In this document: one piece after another, positions 48,567 through 58,517 of the stretch
Position numbering within the stretch: the first letter of the stretch is position 1
Layout of the letters: each line of letters begins with the position of its first letter
Source: Tritrichomonas musculus
Lineage: Eukaryota > Parabasalia > Tritrichomonadida > Tritrichomonadidae
DNA: 64,000 nt
Direction: 5' to 3'
Assembly: GCA_039105265.1 (NCBI GenBank)
Contig: JAPFFF010000001.1
Coordinates: 8,990,001-9,054,000 of the forward strand
Notes under the pieces: model-generated
Told to the model about the DNA's origin: nothing
What the model saw: only the letters and a program-made list of their open reading frames with translations
Databases searched by the model: none
Program-made: the position numbers and the translations under genes

Positions 48567-49012
48567 TAAAAACAAATTAAAAACTTTACATCAAAGTATG
48601 GTTAACATAATTTAGCTAAAAAATTATAATACTTAAAAAAAAAAAGAACGTTTTTTTTCATATTAATTGAATACTTTTTTGAATGATCTTTATCAAAAAT
48701 TCAATGTTTTTTTAAAAAATGTAACCATCTGAGACTACACCCTTAATGAACACATATGCATCGCTGATACAGTAACAAAAAAGACAATTTTTCATAATGC
48801 TCAAAAAGCATTTCCTCTCTTGAAATGAAATAAAAAGATATTTATTTTCGGAAAATTTGCTGCATCGTAATTTAAATTGGATTTCTTTGATTTATTGGAT
48901 TTTTCAATTAAAAACTCGTTTTGAAAATTGGATTGATTATTTCAATTATAGTCAAAACTAACATCACTTCATCAAATTTGAATTACGATGTGCGATTTTT
49001 TTAAAACTTACT
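48567..49012. other. Divergent intergenic region
   Basis: About 450 bases lie between the acyltransferase and the GPW-rich gene. It contains short A/T runs and no gene. Confidence 0.5.
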
Positions 49013-49018
49013 TCACTT
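49013..49018 (+). promoter_or_regulatory. Inr-like TCACTT upstream of the GPW-rich gene
   Basis: It lies eight bases before the ATG at 49027, in a context close to that before the related gene at 46147. Confidence 0.5.
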
Positions 49019-49026
49019 TATTTTAA

Positions 49027-49839
49027 ATGAGCGAGCAACAACCTGATCCAAACAACAACAACAATAATAACGAAAAACAACCAACTGAGCAACCAACAAC
49101 AGAAGAAGTTCCAGGAACCGAGCAATTAAATGATGCCCAACTTGACGAAGAAATTCGCGCAACAAGGCAAAAATTAAGAGAATTAATCCTCAAAAGAAAA
49201 CAAATTAGAAAGCAAAAATGTAAAGGCAAAAAAGGCCAACGCCAACCACCATGTGGCGATGAGCAAGGAAATGAATGGGGACCAGACCCAGAATTTAATC
49301 AATGGGGCCCAGGATTTTGGCCAGGACCATGGGGACATCGCAAAGGACATCACGGACATCATGGAGGACACAAACATAATAAGCATTGGAAGCAATGGGG
49401 ACCACAATATCCACCATTCTTTTGCCAATGGGGACCATGGGATCAACCACCACCAGAATTTGGTCCATGTGAAGGAAGACCACAAGGTCCACCAGGACAA
49501 TGCCCATGTCAACGACCAAGGGGACCACAAGGACATCCCGAACCATGCGATAAAAATAAAAGGAATCAACCACCACAAGGACCACCACCACAAGAACAGC
49601 CACCACAAGGACCACCACACGGTAAAGGAGGCCCAAGGGGAAGAGGACCACAAGGACCACCACCTCCTGAATGGGCAATGTATGGTGGATATGGACCATG
49701 GGGATTTCCAGGATATGGCGCTCCTCCACCACCACAAGAAGAAAATGGAGAATATTCATCATCTAACAATGAAGAGGAATCATATGGTGAAAACGAACCA
49801 AACGGCAATGAACCAGGCTACTATGGTCCTGATTGGTAA
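49027..49839 (+). CDS. Gly/Pro/Trp/Gln-rich protein related to the GPC-repeat protein (unknown function)
   Basis: This 270-residue protein begins MSEQQPDPN followed by an Asn run. A short charged helix (residues about 37-65, ATRQKLRELILKRKQIRKQK), probably a coiled coil with a basic end, comes next. Residues about 75-130 are GPWG-, His- and Lys-rich (FWPGPWGHRKGHHGHHGGHK). Residues about 140-235 are PPQGPP/GP-rich with scattered Cys. The acidic, Asn/Tyr/Gly-rich tail ends GYYGPDW. It shares with the gene at 46147 the MS(D/E) start with acidic Gln-rich leader, GPWG units, Cys-Pro-Gly clusters, His blocks, Trp as last residue and promoter context. I infer a paralogous pair or a small lineage-specific family. 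There is no signal peptide. Function is unknown; RNA or metal binding and condensate formation are possible but untested ideas. Confidence 0.8.
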   Translation: MSEQQPDPNNNNNNNEKQPTEQPTTEEVPGTEQLNDAQLDEEIRATRQKLRELILKRKQIRKQKCKGKKGQRQPPCGDEQGNEWGPDPEFNQWGPGFWPGPWGHRKGHHGHHGGHKHNKHWKQWGPQYPPFFCQWGPWDQPPPEFGPCEGRPQGPPGQCPCQRPRGPQGHPEPCDKNKRNQPPQGPPPQEQPPQGPPHGKGGPRGRGPQGPPPPEWAMYGGYGPWGFPGYGAPPPPQEENGEYSSSNNEEESYGENEPNGNEPGYYGPDW

Positions 49840-50114
49840 GATAAATAATTAAATAAACATTCGCTATTATTAGATTTTAATTTTGCTGAATAATATTATT
49901 TATAACCAATGATATTAGTATCATACGATTTTAAATTAATACTTTCACTAATATTTTGGTGACCTTTTACAAACAAATTATTAATAAAAAGTTGTAAAAT
50001 TAAATAAAATACTTATTTTTAATTATGAAAGAGAGAGCGTGTTAGAAAAGGCAAAACAAAGAAAAATTTTATTTAGATTTAGAATAAAATATTTTCATAT
50101 ATTTAAAAATAATT

Positions 50115-50636
50115 TTAGGATGATGGTATGCAGTCAAAGCTTTTTGTGTTAAGAACAAGAGAAATAACCATTCCGTATATACCTAAAACTTCTCCAAAGA
50201 TGAGAACGAGGGTCATACCGACGAATAATTGGGGTTGCTTTGCAAAAGAAATTATACCTAATTGTCCTGCATAACCAATTGTCATACCTGCAGCAAAACC
50301 AGATACACCTACACTGATACCTCCACCAAGGTGGGCATATGCTTTTGCAACATGGTATCCATCGTTTTTAATTGAATCGAGAACGACAATAGCGAAAACA
50401 AGTCCATAAATACCAATAATACCTGCCATAATAGGTGCGATTAAACCACGGACGATAACTGTTTTATTGATTAGCGAAGCTGAAGCGAGACCAATCCCGC
50501 ATTTTGCTGTACCGAGTGCACTTCCTGCGCATGAAAGAGAAACTCCAATGCATATACCTAAGAAACCGAAAAATGGCGACCAAGCTGGGCAATTTGGCCA
50601 ATCGAGCGGCATATTTTCTGGCGTAATAGTGGACAT
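50115..50636 (-). CDS. V-type ATPase proteolipid subunit c
   Basis: I start it at the ATG at 50636 (173 residues). Upstream in-frame codons would need a TTG start and add a basic leader not found in this family. It has four hydrophobic helices rich in Gly, Ala and Ser, as expected for the c subunit (usual length about 155-170). The proton-carrying glutamate in helix 4 is present as E149 in LIFGEVLGIYG. The second helix hairpin has the expected GGGISVG and AAGMTIGYAG small-residue packing. Subunit c forms the membrane rotor ring of the V-ATPase that acidifies lysosomes, digestive vacuoles and Golgi-derived compartments. A TCATAA lies 53 bases upstream; a closer start site is not evident. Confidence 0.95.
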   Translation of the reverse strand: MSTITPENMPLDWPNCPAWSPFFGFLGICIGVSLSCAGSALGTAKCGIGLASASLINKTVIVRGLIAPIMAGIIGIYGLVFAIVVLDSIKNDGYHVAKAYAHLGGGISVGVSGFAAGMTIGYAGQLGIISFAKQPQLFVGMTLVLIFGEVLGIYGMVISLVLNTKSFDCIPSS

Positions 50637-51310
50637 TTTCTTGATTAATTTGATAGAGGCCGATAGTTTTTTGAAAATAACGAACCGGTTATGACAAAAA
50701 ATCAATGCTTTATTTCATTGTAAAGCATTTAAAAAATTTGATAATGATCATAGAATTTACTTTTTAGAAAACATATTTTTTATTTTAATGAGATATTTGA
50801 TATTGTTTTTCATCTACCTAGATGTAATAATATATTATTTATTGCTTTGGCAAAATTTTTTTAATCTAATTATAAGATTTTTTTACTTTAAAATTTTAGT
50901 TTTGAAGGAAACATAAACACTTAATGAGAATTGCTCTATAATTTCCCAGAAAAATTTATGAAATTTATTAATAAAATAAAAATCTTTTCCCAATTTAAAA
51001 AAAAGTTATATTTTTTGAATAAAGACTTTAAGAATTATACATCATATACTCTGAAAAGAAAACCATTATATTGGTTTATATAAAAAATAGATATTTATTA
51101 TATAAAATATATGTAATTATTTCATATTTATTTGTTAATATTATTCAGATTATATGATACACCAACTGCGATATGATTCAATTGGCTGAAACTAATTACA
51201 TTTTAGCCAAATAATAAAATAATAAAAATATTACATTCTATACAAATGATTCAATACATGACTTTTTTTCTTTTGAAAATTTTCTGTGATCTAAAATTTT
51301 GCATTTAAAA
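50637..51310. other. Divergent intergenic region, no gene seen
   Basis: About 670 bases of very AT-rich sequence lie between the V-ATPase subunit and the ubiquitin protease. There is no clear Inr-like TCAYW near the protease start. Confidence 0.5.
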
Positions 51311-54300
51311 ATGCTATCACCAGAAGAAGATTATGATACATGGGCGTTAATTATAACAACAGTTGAAGATGATTTACAGTCTTTTATCAATTTTTATCCA
51401 GATATTAAACGAATGCTTACTTCAATATCTCAAACAGGAATGCTCCCAGATCCTATTTCACAAAGAACAGATGAATTCATTACAATGCAATCAAATATAG
51501 TTTCATCTTTTCTTAATCTTTATAATATTAACGAAACAGATTATTATGCTATTATAGAGTACTTTCAAACGATCATTGAATTTTGCATTTCGCAATTCAA
51601 AACTCGTATCCAAATTGCACTCTCTATCCTTGAATCTTGCTTTTCTGAGAATTACAACTTAAATAGTTATAATCCAAGCTATGAAATCCGCGATACATTA
51701 ATTCATTTTTTTTTATCTCTTGATGGACATCAACAAATGATTGAAATTATCAAATCTGAAACTACATCACTTGACAATATTATTCGGATTTCAGAGATAA
51801 TTTTAAAAATCAAAGAAAGCATCAAACTTTTCGATGAAAATGAATTTTCGAATATAATATGTGATACTTTTACTCGAATTGCTAATTCTGATATTAGAAT
51901 ATTTTCTGTAACCGCCATAGAACCTTTAACATCAAAACTTCCAAAATCAGAAAAATGGTTATCACTATTTATTACATTTTTAAAGACAGATCTCTTTGAT
52001 AAAAGACTTTTTGCACTCAAAAAAATTGATCAAATGCTAAATGACAAAAAGTATTCAAGTCAAATGGTGAACTTTTTGAGAGAAAATATAGATACTATCT
52101 TATTACTTCCACCACATCAAGAGTTTTATCCATTATTAGGCCACATCTGTGCTGAATCCCTTAAAAATGACTTAATTTCATTTGATAAAATTCGCGAATT
52201 TTGGAACAATCAAGATTACGTTCATCAGTCTGAACAAAACGGATTTTTTTCAATGTTTGTTAAAATATCAAGTGACCTTCCACCAGAATTTTGTAATGAT
52301 TTTGTTAATTTAATACTTCATCCAAAAAATAAAAACATAGAATGGGTGAAAGCATTATCGATGATATGCACTAATTTTCTAACTTTAAGCTATGAAAAAG
52401 AATTTAATGAACTCAGAGATGAACTTTTTCAGATAGGATATGTTGACATTACTAATTTATCCTTAGCAGCACGACGAGGAATGGTCAATTTGACAGCACA
52501 TAATATTAACCAATTATTACCCCAAATAATTGATGAAGAAAAAGTAAAAGCTCCAATTGATGATATTTTGTATGTTATCTCATTAACATTGAATTCTAAT
52601 GAAAAAGTGGAAAATACCGAATCAGTTATAAATTATTGCTTTAAACATATAAATGTTAATCCATCATCAACAATTATCACCAAATTATGCATCGATCATC
52701 AAGCTAAAATTACTGATATTCAACTTACTCAATTAATGATGAATCCAACTTGCGTTTCTTCTTTATATAGTGCACATATAATCAATGATGAGATGATGGA
52801 TAGTTATTTTACATCATTGACATCTTTTGACAGTGGAATTTCTACGATTTTATTAAATTACATATTTGCTCATTGTGGATCAGTTTTAACTTCTTTACCA
52901 ATACAAAAGCAAGACTTATTATGGGATCTTGCAATCAAATTTGAGAGTTATGAATTATGTAACGGAATTGCAGACATCTATTCCCGAAATGATGGAATAC
53001 TATTGACAGACTCTATGATAATAACAGAATTCTTAAAACTTTTTGAATATTATTATAATAAATTAAATAATGATCATAAGAAACGACCATTTTTATATAA
53101 AATACTTCAAGAATTCATTGAAAAATTTGAAGTTAATGCTGATTTTGAATCATTTAAACTTCAACGACATAAACCTTATCAAAGTGATTCGATAGTCTAT
53201 GTAAATGTACCTCAACTTAGTCGACAAATTACAGCAGCATCAGGCAACACAGTTGCTGTTATTGTCAATAAAATATTAAATCTAATTGGCAAAGATCAAT
53301 ATTCCGTTCTTGTTACTTTTAATGGCCAATTTTTAGCCTATAATTATCCAATCAACATGCTTGGAAATACGATCAATGCAAATTATCGACCATACCAAAT
53401 TCAAGAAGATAATGTTAAAGTTCAATTAGTTCGATCTGAAATTCCATCTTTAAGAATCTGCAAGTGCGATTTGATGAAATATTTGGTCGACGATTTGAAG
53501 GAGTACGGATGTTGGCAACTTAGAATTTTATTGAACAAACTGCCAACTTCTGTTTACCTTCTTCAAAAAATTAAAAATTTACAAAAGATGAATTCATTTA
53601 ATTTTGAATCTTTAATAATGACTGATTATCCTTATTATTCAATCTATGTTCTTGAATCTTTATTTGGCGCTTCATTATCTTTTAATGATTTACAAAGAAC
53701 AGGTTGCATTTCTTATATAATAACAATTATTCCTAGATTTAAAATCAAAGCCCAACTTTATCTTGTTCTAACTTTTTTAACCCATTTAAGTGATGATCAA
53801 CTTAATATGTTTTCTGATCAACTTTTTGATTCATTACTTAGAATTGTCTTATCTCAAGATTATGCAATTTCTGCTTATTGTTTACCTATAATGAAGAGAT
53901 TGAAGCCAAAAATTCCTCCTTATGAAGAATACAAATTGATCCCAATAACGAACTTTTCTCCAAACACTTTACCTGTTCCGCAATTGACAACCGAAGATGC
54001 GAAAAATGATGAATTAAAAGAAATAAACACAATTGAATCAACATCTCAAATTCTTTCGAATGTAATTGTAAACTTCATTTTTGGATCTGATGGAAAAACG
54101 AGAGTTTTATTTTCTTCTAACTTTAGTGGCTTTGATATTCCTCTTTCTTACTTTACGCCACATTTAGATAAAGTTCATGAAATCAATTGCAATTCGTTAC
54201 TTGTTGTCATGTCAAATGCACTAAATGAACCAAATAAAGAATTGGCTGATTTTGCAATAAATAATTTTAAAATTGAATCACCAATTTTTCCTTTTGTTAT

Positions 54301-57300
54301 AAAAGTTTTCTTAGAACAATTAAAAAGTGGTCAATACGATAAAGAAGATCATGATAAACTAGCTCAAATATTTGATTATATAGCTAGCAACTTTTTGAAG
54401 GCAGACAGACCAAATGACTCTCCAATAATATCAAATACTATTTTTGAAATACTTAGCAAAGCACCTTCAAATCTTCTTTTAAATAGACTTGAAGCTATTT
54501 CTCATACAGAGCTTGCTGATTATGATATAAATGGTGATGAATGTTCTGTACAACCAACAACAACAGGACTTAAAAATTTAGGAATGTCATGCTTCTTGAA
54601 TGCGACATTACAACAATTTTTTGCCATTTCTTGTGTTCGTAAAGCCATCATTACATACAAAAATGATGAAACACCAAAAAATGATGATGAAAACAAAAAT
54701 ATTTTATTCATTAATGAGTTAAAGAAACTTTTTGGAAGAATGAGAGATACAGTTGAATCAGAAGTTTCTCCTGCAAACGTTATTGATAAATGGATAACTT
54801 GGGAGGGTACCAAATTAAATCCTCATATTCAACAAGATGCATCAGAGTTTGTTCAAATGCTCATTGACAAACTTGATTTAGGCAAAGTTATTCCAAAGAC
54901 AACATTTAATGGCTCTTTTGTACAAGTCATTGAAAGTATTGAAGATGAAAATATTTTCAAAACTACAAGAAATGAAGGATTCTCAATTCTTCCAATAAAT
55001 ATTGCACCAACACTTGAAGAAGGCTTTGATAAAATTCACGATCCAGATTATTTAACTGATTATTATGCTGAATCTCTTGGAAAGAAGATTGATGCTAAAA
55101 AGACCGAATATTTAGGCAAGGAACTTCCGGATCATCTTATCATTCAACTTAAGAGATTTAAATTTGAATACACAACTTATGAAAAAGAGAAGATTAATGA
55201 TCCTGTCTTTTTCACTGAAAAAATTGACATTAAAAATCATTGCTATGAACCAATGGAAGATGAGAAGTTATACACGTATCATCTAGCTGGTGTCATCATT
55301 CATATCGGATCAGCAGAAGGTGGCCATTATATTTCGTACGTTAAGCAAAGAGATACCGGTAATTGGTACGAATATAACGATACCATTGTTACTCCGATTT
55401 CTCTTGATTTTGTCATGAAAAATTCAAACGTCAATAATCAAACAGCTTACATTCTATTCTATGATAAAGAAGACTTATCTGAAATTGACGATTCTCAACT
55501 TGATTCAGAATTACAGAAAGAAGTAACAGAAAGGAATGAACAAAGCAAATTTTATAGCGTTTTTTGTTCATCTCCTTTTGAATTCTTCATTAATGAGCTT
55601 GGAAAACGAAAAGAAATGGCAAAAGAAATCATTCTTTACTCAATAAACGTTCTCCCTCATTTGAAGTTCAATCATGACTCTGTTCGCGATATCATCTTCC
55701 GAACAAAAGATTTAATTTTGAATGATGAAAACAACGGCCGTTTTTACCTTGAAAATTTGAAGAGTTTCAAACCAGTCCTTTTTGACACACCTTCATACAT
55801 CACCAAAAACATGACTTGTCAGAACATTTATCATCCTCTTCTCAAAAAGCTGAAGATCGATGAAAATACATTCAAAAAGCTCATTGATTTATTTGAGCAA
55901 GCATCTGTTCGAATTAATGAAGCTGAGCAATACTTCATGGTTCTTTATTGGGCTTCTAAATACAATTTAGAACTTGCCGAGGAGTTTGAAGTCTTAAAGA
56001 AAGTCGAAGGACTCATTGTTTCTATTGTAGAAACAAACACAGAACAAAAAAATGAAAAAGAAGAAGCAAATGAAACTCAACAAAAGCTGATTCAAAAACA
56101 AATGAACATTTATAGTCAATTGAACTTTGATTGGCTGACAAAAATCATAATTAAACTTGGTCCTTCAAAAGAGTTTATTGAAAAAATTGAAACCAACTCT
56201 GAATTTTTCAAACTTTTCATTTTAAGCTCTTCAGACAGTCGTAATTATATGAAGCTTTATGAATATGATCGAGAAAAATGTGAAAAATTGGTTTTGGAAT
56301 TCATGACAAAGAATTCTTTGTACATTCAAATGCCAATTTGTTGTGGCTGCTTATTTACATATATGAAAGAGAAGTCTATTTCGATCTTTCCAACACTCAA
56401 GTTTAAGATGAACAATACAATTAGTAATGCAGCTGATATTGCATTTTGTTATGTAATGCTATGTCGTAATATGATATGCGATAATCTTCTTCTTGATCAT
56501 TTTGAGGAATGGTTTATTCCACTATCATTGAATGATAATTATGATGCACGGATTCTTATTAACCAGGCTGTTTTACAACTGATTAGACATAATAAAATTA
56601 AAAATGAAATAGGATTCATGATTTCTCGTGATAAAAGTAATTATCCTGAATCTTATTTCGACATTGAAACAGTTGATACAGTTAATTCAATTGAAATGAT
56701 GAATAGAATAAAAATCATTTTGAATTGTTTATTGAAAAATATTGAAAAAGTTGAAGATATCATTACTAAAGATATTCCTCAACCTTTCGTTCCTGGAACT
56801 CCAGAAGAAGTTGAATCTTCTTGTTGGAAGATTGAACAATATCAATGTTCTTCATATTTACAAATATTATCTGTTCTTGTTGATCTTTTTAAATCAAAAT
56901 TTGTTCCAGATTCATCTGATGAGACCAAAGAACTTAAAATTGATCTTGATTTGAATAGATTGAAGGAATTCTCCCACTTTTTGTTAAAACATAGCCATCC
57001 ATATGACGTTCATATTCGTTATATAATCAAAGCATTAAAAGATGACATTGATGATGACTTTATAGACGGGATTGCTGTTACTTTATTCACTGAAGAAAAA
57101 GAGAATGAAAATAATGAAGAAGAAAAACCAAATATTTCTCCTTTATTAGTGATTTCTTCTCGTATTAGAAATGTTCTCGAAGAACTCATTCCAATTCTTC
57201 AACGAAGAAAGTCACTTAAAGCATCAACGATAGAGAAAATTGCACGTACATTGTGTTTCTCAAATATGAAGCAAATGCTTAATTTCCAAGAACTTGTTCC

Positions 57301-58261
57301 ACCTTTAATAATCACGCTTTCCACCTTTAACAAAGATGCTATTTTACAGATAATTGATTCTGATATGAAAAAAATTTGTCAGAACAACATTGTTTCTGTT
57401 CTTTTTGCATTATCAACAATGGAAGAAAAAAGAGATATTTCACCTTATAGTGAATGTTGCCTGTCATTTAACTTCATAACTTTTGATGATTATATTCGCT
57501 TGTTTGTTGAATGCAATAATGGAATTGATCCTGATATTAAACATTTGTTCTGGAACTTAAATACTGGATATTATTCACTACAAACAAGAAAGGCAATTTG
57601 GGAATATATTACTTATTGCAATACAAAATACACTTTATTCAAGCAAAACTTTATGAACAAAGATTATGGAAAGAGTAATGGTGATTACATTGAGATTGCT
57701 AATTATTTAATTTCTAGATTTGACAAAGAAGAACAAAATGAAAAAAATTGTATCGTTATTGATTTGTTTAAAATGTCTAAAATGTTCATCGAAGTGTTTT
57801 CTTTATCTTATCAGATTTTAAAGAATAACGCAATTGACGCTATAAAAAATAAACAATTCATTGGTTCTTTGTTTTCTCATCTAATTGGTCACAATAATGA
57901 AGCCCTTCACGATTATTGCTTGAATGTTGCTTTCCCTATGCTTACAACCGATGAAATCAATTTGTTTTTCACAGATTTGTTTGATTTTGTTTTACAAAAT
58001 CTCCAATCATATAATATAATCCTTTTGGATCCAATTAGAGGCGCTTTCGATGATGCAGTTAAGAATGATAAAAATGATTTCACTAATGTTATTGTTTCTT
58101 TATCATTCATAATTGAAGTTCATTTACATCCAAATGATGAAATCAAACAGATTATTAACGAGATTTTAGGAAAATTTGCTATAAATGATATTTGGGAAAG
58201 AATCAATAATGAAAAAGTTGAAAGATTTAGAGAAAATCTAATAACAATTTCAACAATGTAA
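51311..58261 (+). CDS. Very large ubiquitin-specific protease (USP, C19 family)
   Basis: I start it at the ATG at 51311 (MLSPEEDYD; 2316 residues); the in-frame TTG four codons upstream is not a credible start. Residues about 1085-1390 form the USP catalytic domain. The Cys box is GLKNLGMSCFLNATLQ (nucleophile C1094), followed by a QQDASEFVQML segment, LPDHLIIQLKRFKFEY, and the His box GGHYISYVK with H1339. The Asn/Asp side of the triad is likely in the NWYEYNDTIVTPIS segment that follows. Long helical flanks on both sides, with no other recognised domain, match the layout of giant USPs such as USP9X, USP24 and USP34. It should remove ubiquitin from proteins in the cytosol or nucleus. The canonical Thr before Cys is Ser here (GMSC). 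A ubiquitin-like fold may lie near residues 630-710, but that is only suggestive. Confidence 0.92.
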   Translation: MLSPEEDYDTWALIITTVEDDLQSFINFYPDIKRMLTSISQTGMLPDPISQRTDEFITMQSNIVSSFLNLYNINETDYYAIIEYFQTIIEFCISQFKTRIQIALSILESCFSENYNLNSYNPSYEIRDTLIHFFLSLDGHQQMIEIIKSETTSLDNIIRISEIILKIKESIKLFDENEFSNIICDTFTRIANSDIRIFSVTAIEPLTSKLPKSEKWLSLFITFLKTDLFDKRLFALKKIDQMLNDKKYSSQMVNFLRENIDTILLLPPHQEFYPLLGHICAESLKNDLISFDKIREFWNNQDYVHQSEQNGFFSMFVKISSDLPPEFCNDFVNLILHPKNKNIEWVKALSMICTNFLTLSYEKEFNELRDELFQIGYVDITNLSLAARRGMVNLTAHNINQLLPQIIDEEKVKAPIDDILYVISLTLNSNEKVENTESVINYCFKHINVNPSSTIITKLCIDHQAKITDIQLTQLMMNPTCVSSLYSAHIINDEMMDSYFTSLTSFDSGISTILLNYIFAHCGSVLTSLPIQKQDLLWDLAIKFESYELCNGIADIYSRNDGILLTDSMIITEFLKLFEYYYNKLNNDHKKRPFLYKILQEFIEKFEVNADFESFKLQRHKPYQSDSIVYVNVPQLSRQITAASGNTVAVIVNKILNLIGKDQYSVLVTFNGQFLAYNYPINMLGNTINANYRPYQIQEDNVKVQLVRSEIPSLRICKCDLMKYLVDDLKEYGCWQLRILLNKLPTSVYLLQKIKNLQKMNSFNFESLIMTDYPYYSIYVLESLFGASLSFNDLQRTGCISYIITIIPRFKIKAQLYLVLTFLTHLSDDQLNMFSDQLFDSLLRIVLSQDYAISAYCLPIMKRLKPKIPPYEEYKLIPITNFSPNTLPVPQLTTEDAKNDELKEINTIESTSQILSNVIVNFIFGSDGKTRVLFSSNFSGFDIPLSYFTPHLDKVHEINCNSLLVVMSNALNEPNKELADFAINNFKIESPIFPFVIKVFLEQLKSGQYDKEDHDKLAQIFDYIASNFLKADRPNDSPIISNTIFEILSKAPSNLLLNRLEAISHTELADYDINGDECSVQPTTTGLKNLGMSCFLNATLQQFFAISCVRKAIITYKNDETPKNDDENKNILFINELKKLFGRMRDTVESEVSPANVIDKWITWEGTKLNPHIQQDASEFVQMLIDKLDLGKVIPKTTFNGSFVQVIESIEDENIFKTTRNEGFSILPINIAPTLEEGFDKIHDPDYLTDYYAESLGKKIDAKKTEYLGKELPDHLIIQLKRFKFEYTTYEKEKINDPVFFTEKIDIKNHCYEPMEDEKLYTYHLAGVIIHIGSAEGGHYISYVKQRDTGNWYEYNDTIVTPISLDFVMKNSNVNNQTAYILFYDKEDLSEIDDSQLDSELQKEVTERNEQSKFYSVFCSSPFEFFINELGKRKEMAKEIILYSINVLPHLKFNHDSVRDIIFRTKDLILNDENNGRFYLENLKSFKPVLFDTPSYITKNMTCQNIYHPLLKKLKIDENTFKKLIDLFEQASVRINEAEQYFMVLYWASKYNLELAEEFEVLKKVEGLIVSIVETNTEQKNEKEEANETQQKLIQKQMNIYSQLNFDWLTKIIIKLGPSKEFIEKIETNSEFFKLFILSSSDSRNYMKLYEYDREKCEKLVLEFMTKNSLYIQMPICCGCLFTYMKEKSISIFPTLKFKMNNTISNAADIAFCYVMLCRNMICDNLLLDHFEEWFIPLSLNDNYDARILINQAVLQLIRHNKIKNEIGFMISRDKSNYPESYFDIETVDTVNSIEMMNRIKIILNCLLKNIEKVEDIITKDIPQPFVPGTPEEVESSCWKIEQYQCSSYLQILSVLVDLFKSKFVPDSSDETKELKIDLDLNRLKEFSHFLLKHSHPYDVHIRYIIKALKDDIDDDFIDGIAVTLFTEEKENENNEEEKPNISPLLVISSRIRNVLEELIPILQRRKSLKASTIEKIARTLCFSNMKQMLNFQELVPPLIITLSTFNKDAILQIIDSDMKKICQNNIVSVLFALSTMEEKRDISPYSECCLSFNFITFDDYIRLFVECNNGIDPDIKHLFWNLNTGYYSLQTRKAIWEYITYCNTKYTLFKQNFMNKDYGKSNGDYIEIANYLISRFDKEEQNEKNCIVIDLFKMSKMFIEVFSLSYQILKNNAIDAIKNKQFIGSLFSHLIGHNNEALHDYCLNVAFPMLTTDEINLFFTDLFDFVLQNLQSYNIILLDPIRGAFDDAVKNDKNDFTNVIVSLSFIIEVHLHPNDEIKQIINEILGKFAINDIWERINNEKVERFRENLITISTM

Positions 58262-58517
58262 GAAAAAAAATTGTTTGAATATTTAATATTTTTTTTTAAC
58301 CATCTGAAAAGGATGATATTATATATTAATATTTTTTTTTTTTTTTTTAAACTTATACAAATATCTTTTTTTTTTCTCTTGAATATTTGATATTGCTTTC
58401 TAAAAAAATACCATACATTTTTAGTAATATAAAACATCTTTTACAAAACACAAATCTAATAAACTGGATATCTATAATTAATAATTATTCACCAATAAAA
58501 TCTATTTCAAATCAATT

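Noticed and set aside
49183-49762. Trp/Ser- and Val-rich antisense frames over the GPW-rich gene
   Set aside because: Shadows of CCA/GGA-rich coding sequence, without start context.
50637-50705. N-terminal extension of the V-ATPase subunit c
   Set aside because: Would require a TTG start; the ATG at 50636 gives a family-typical N-terminus.
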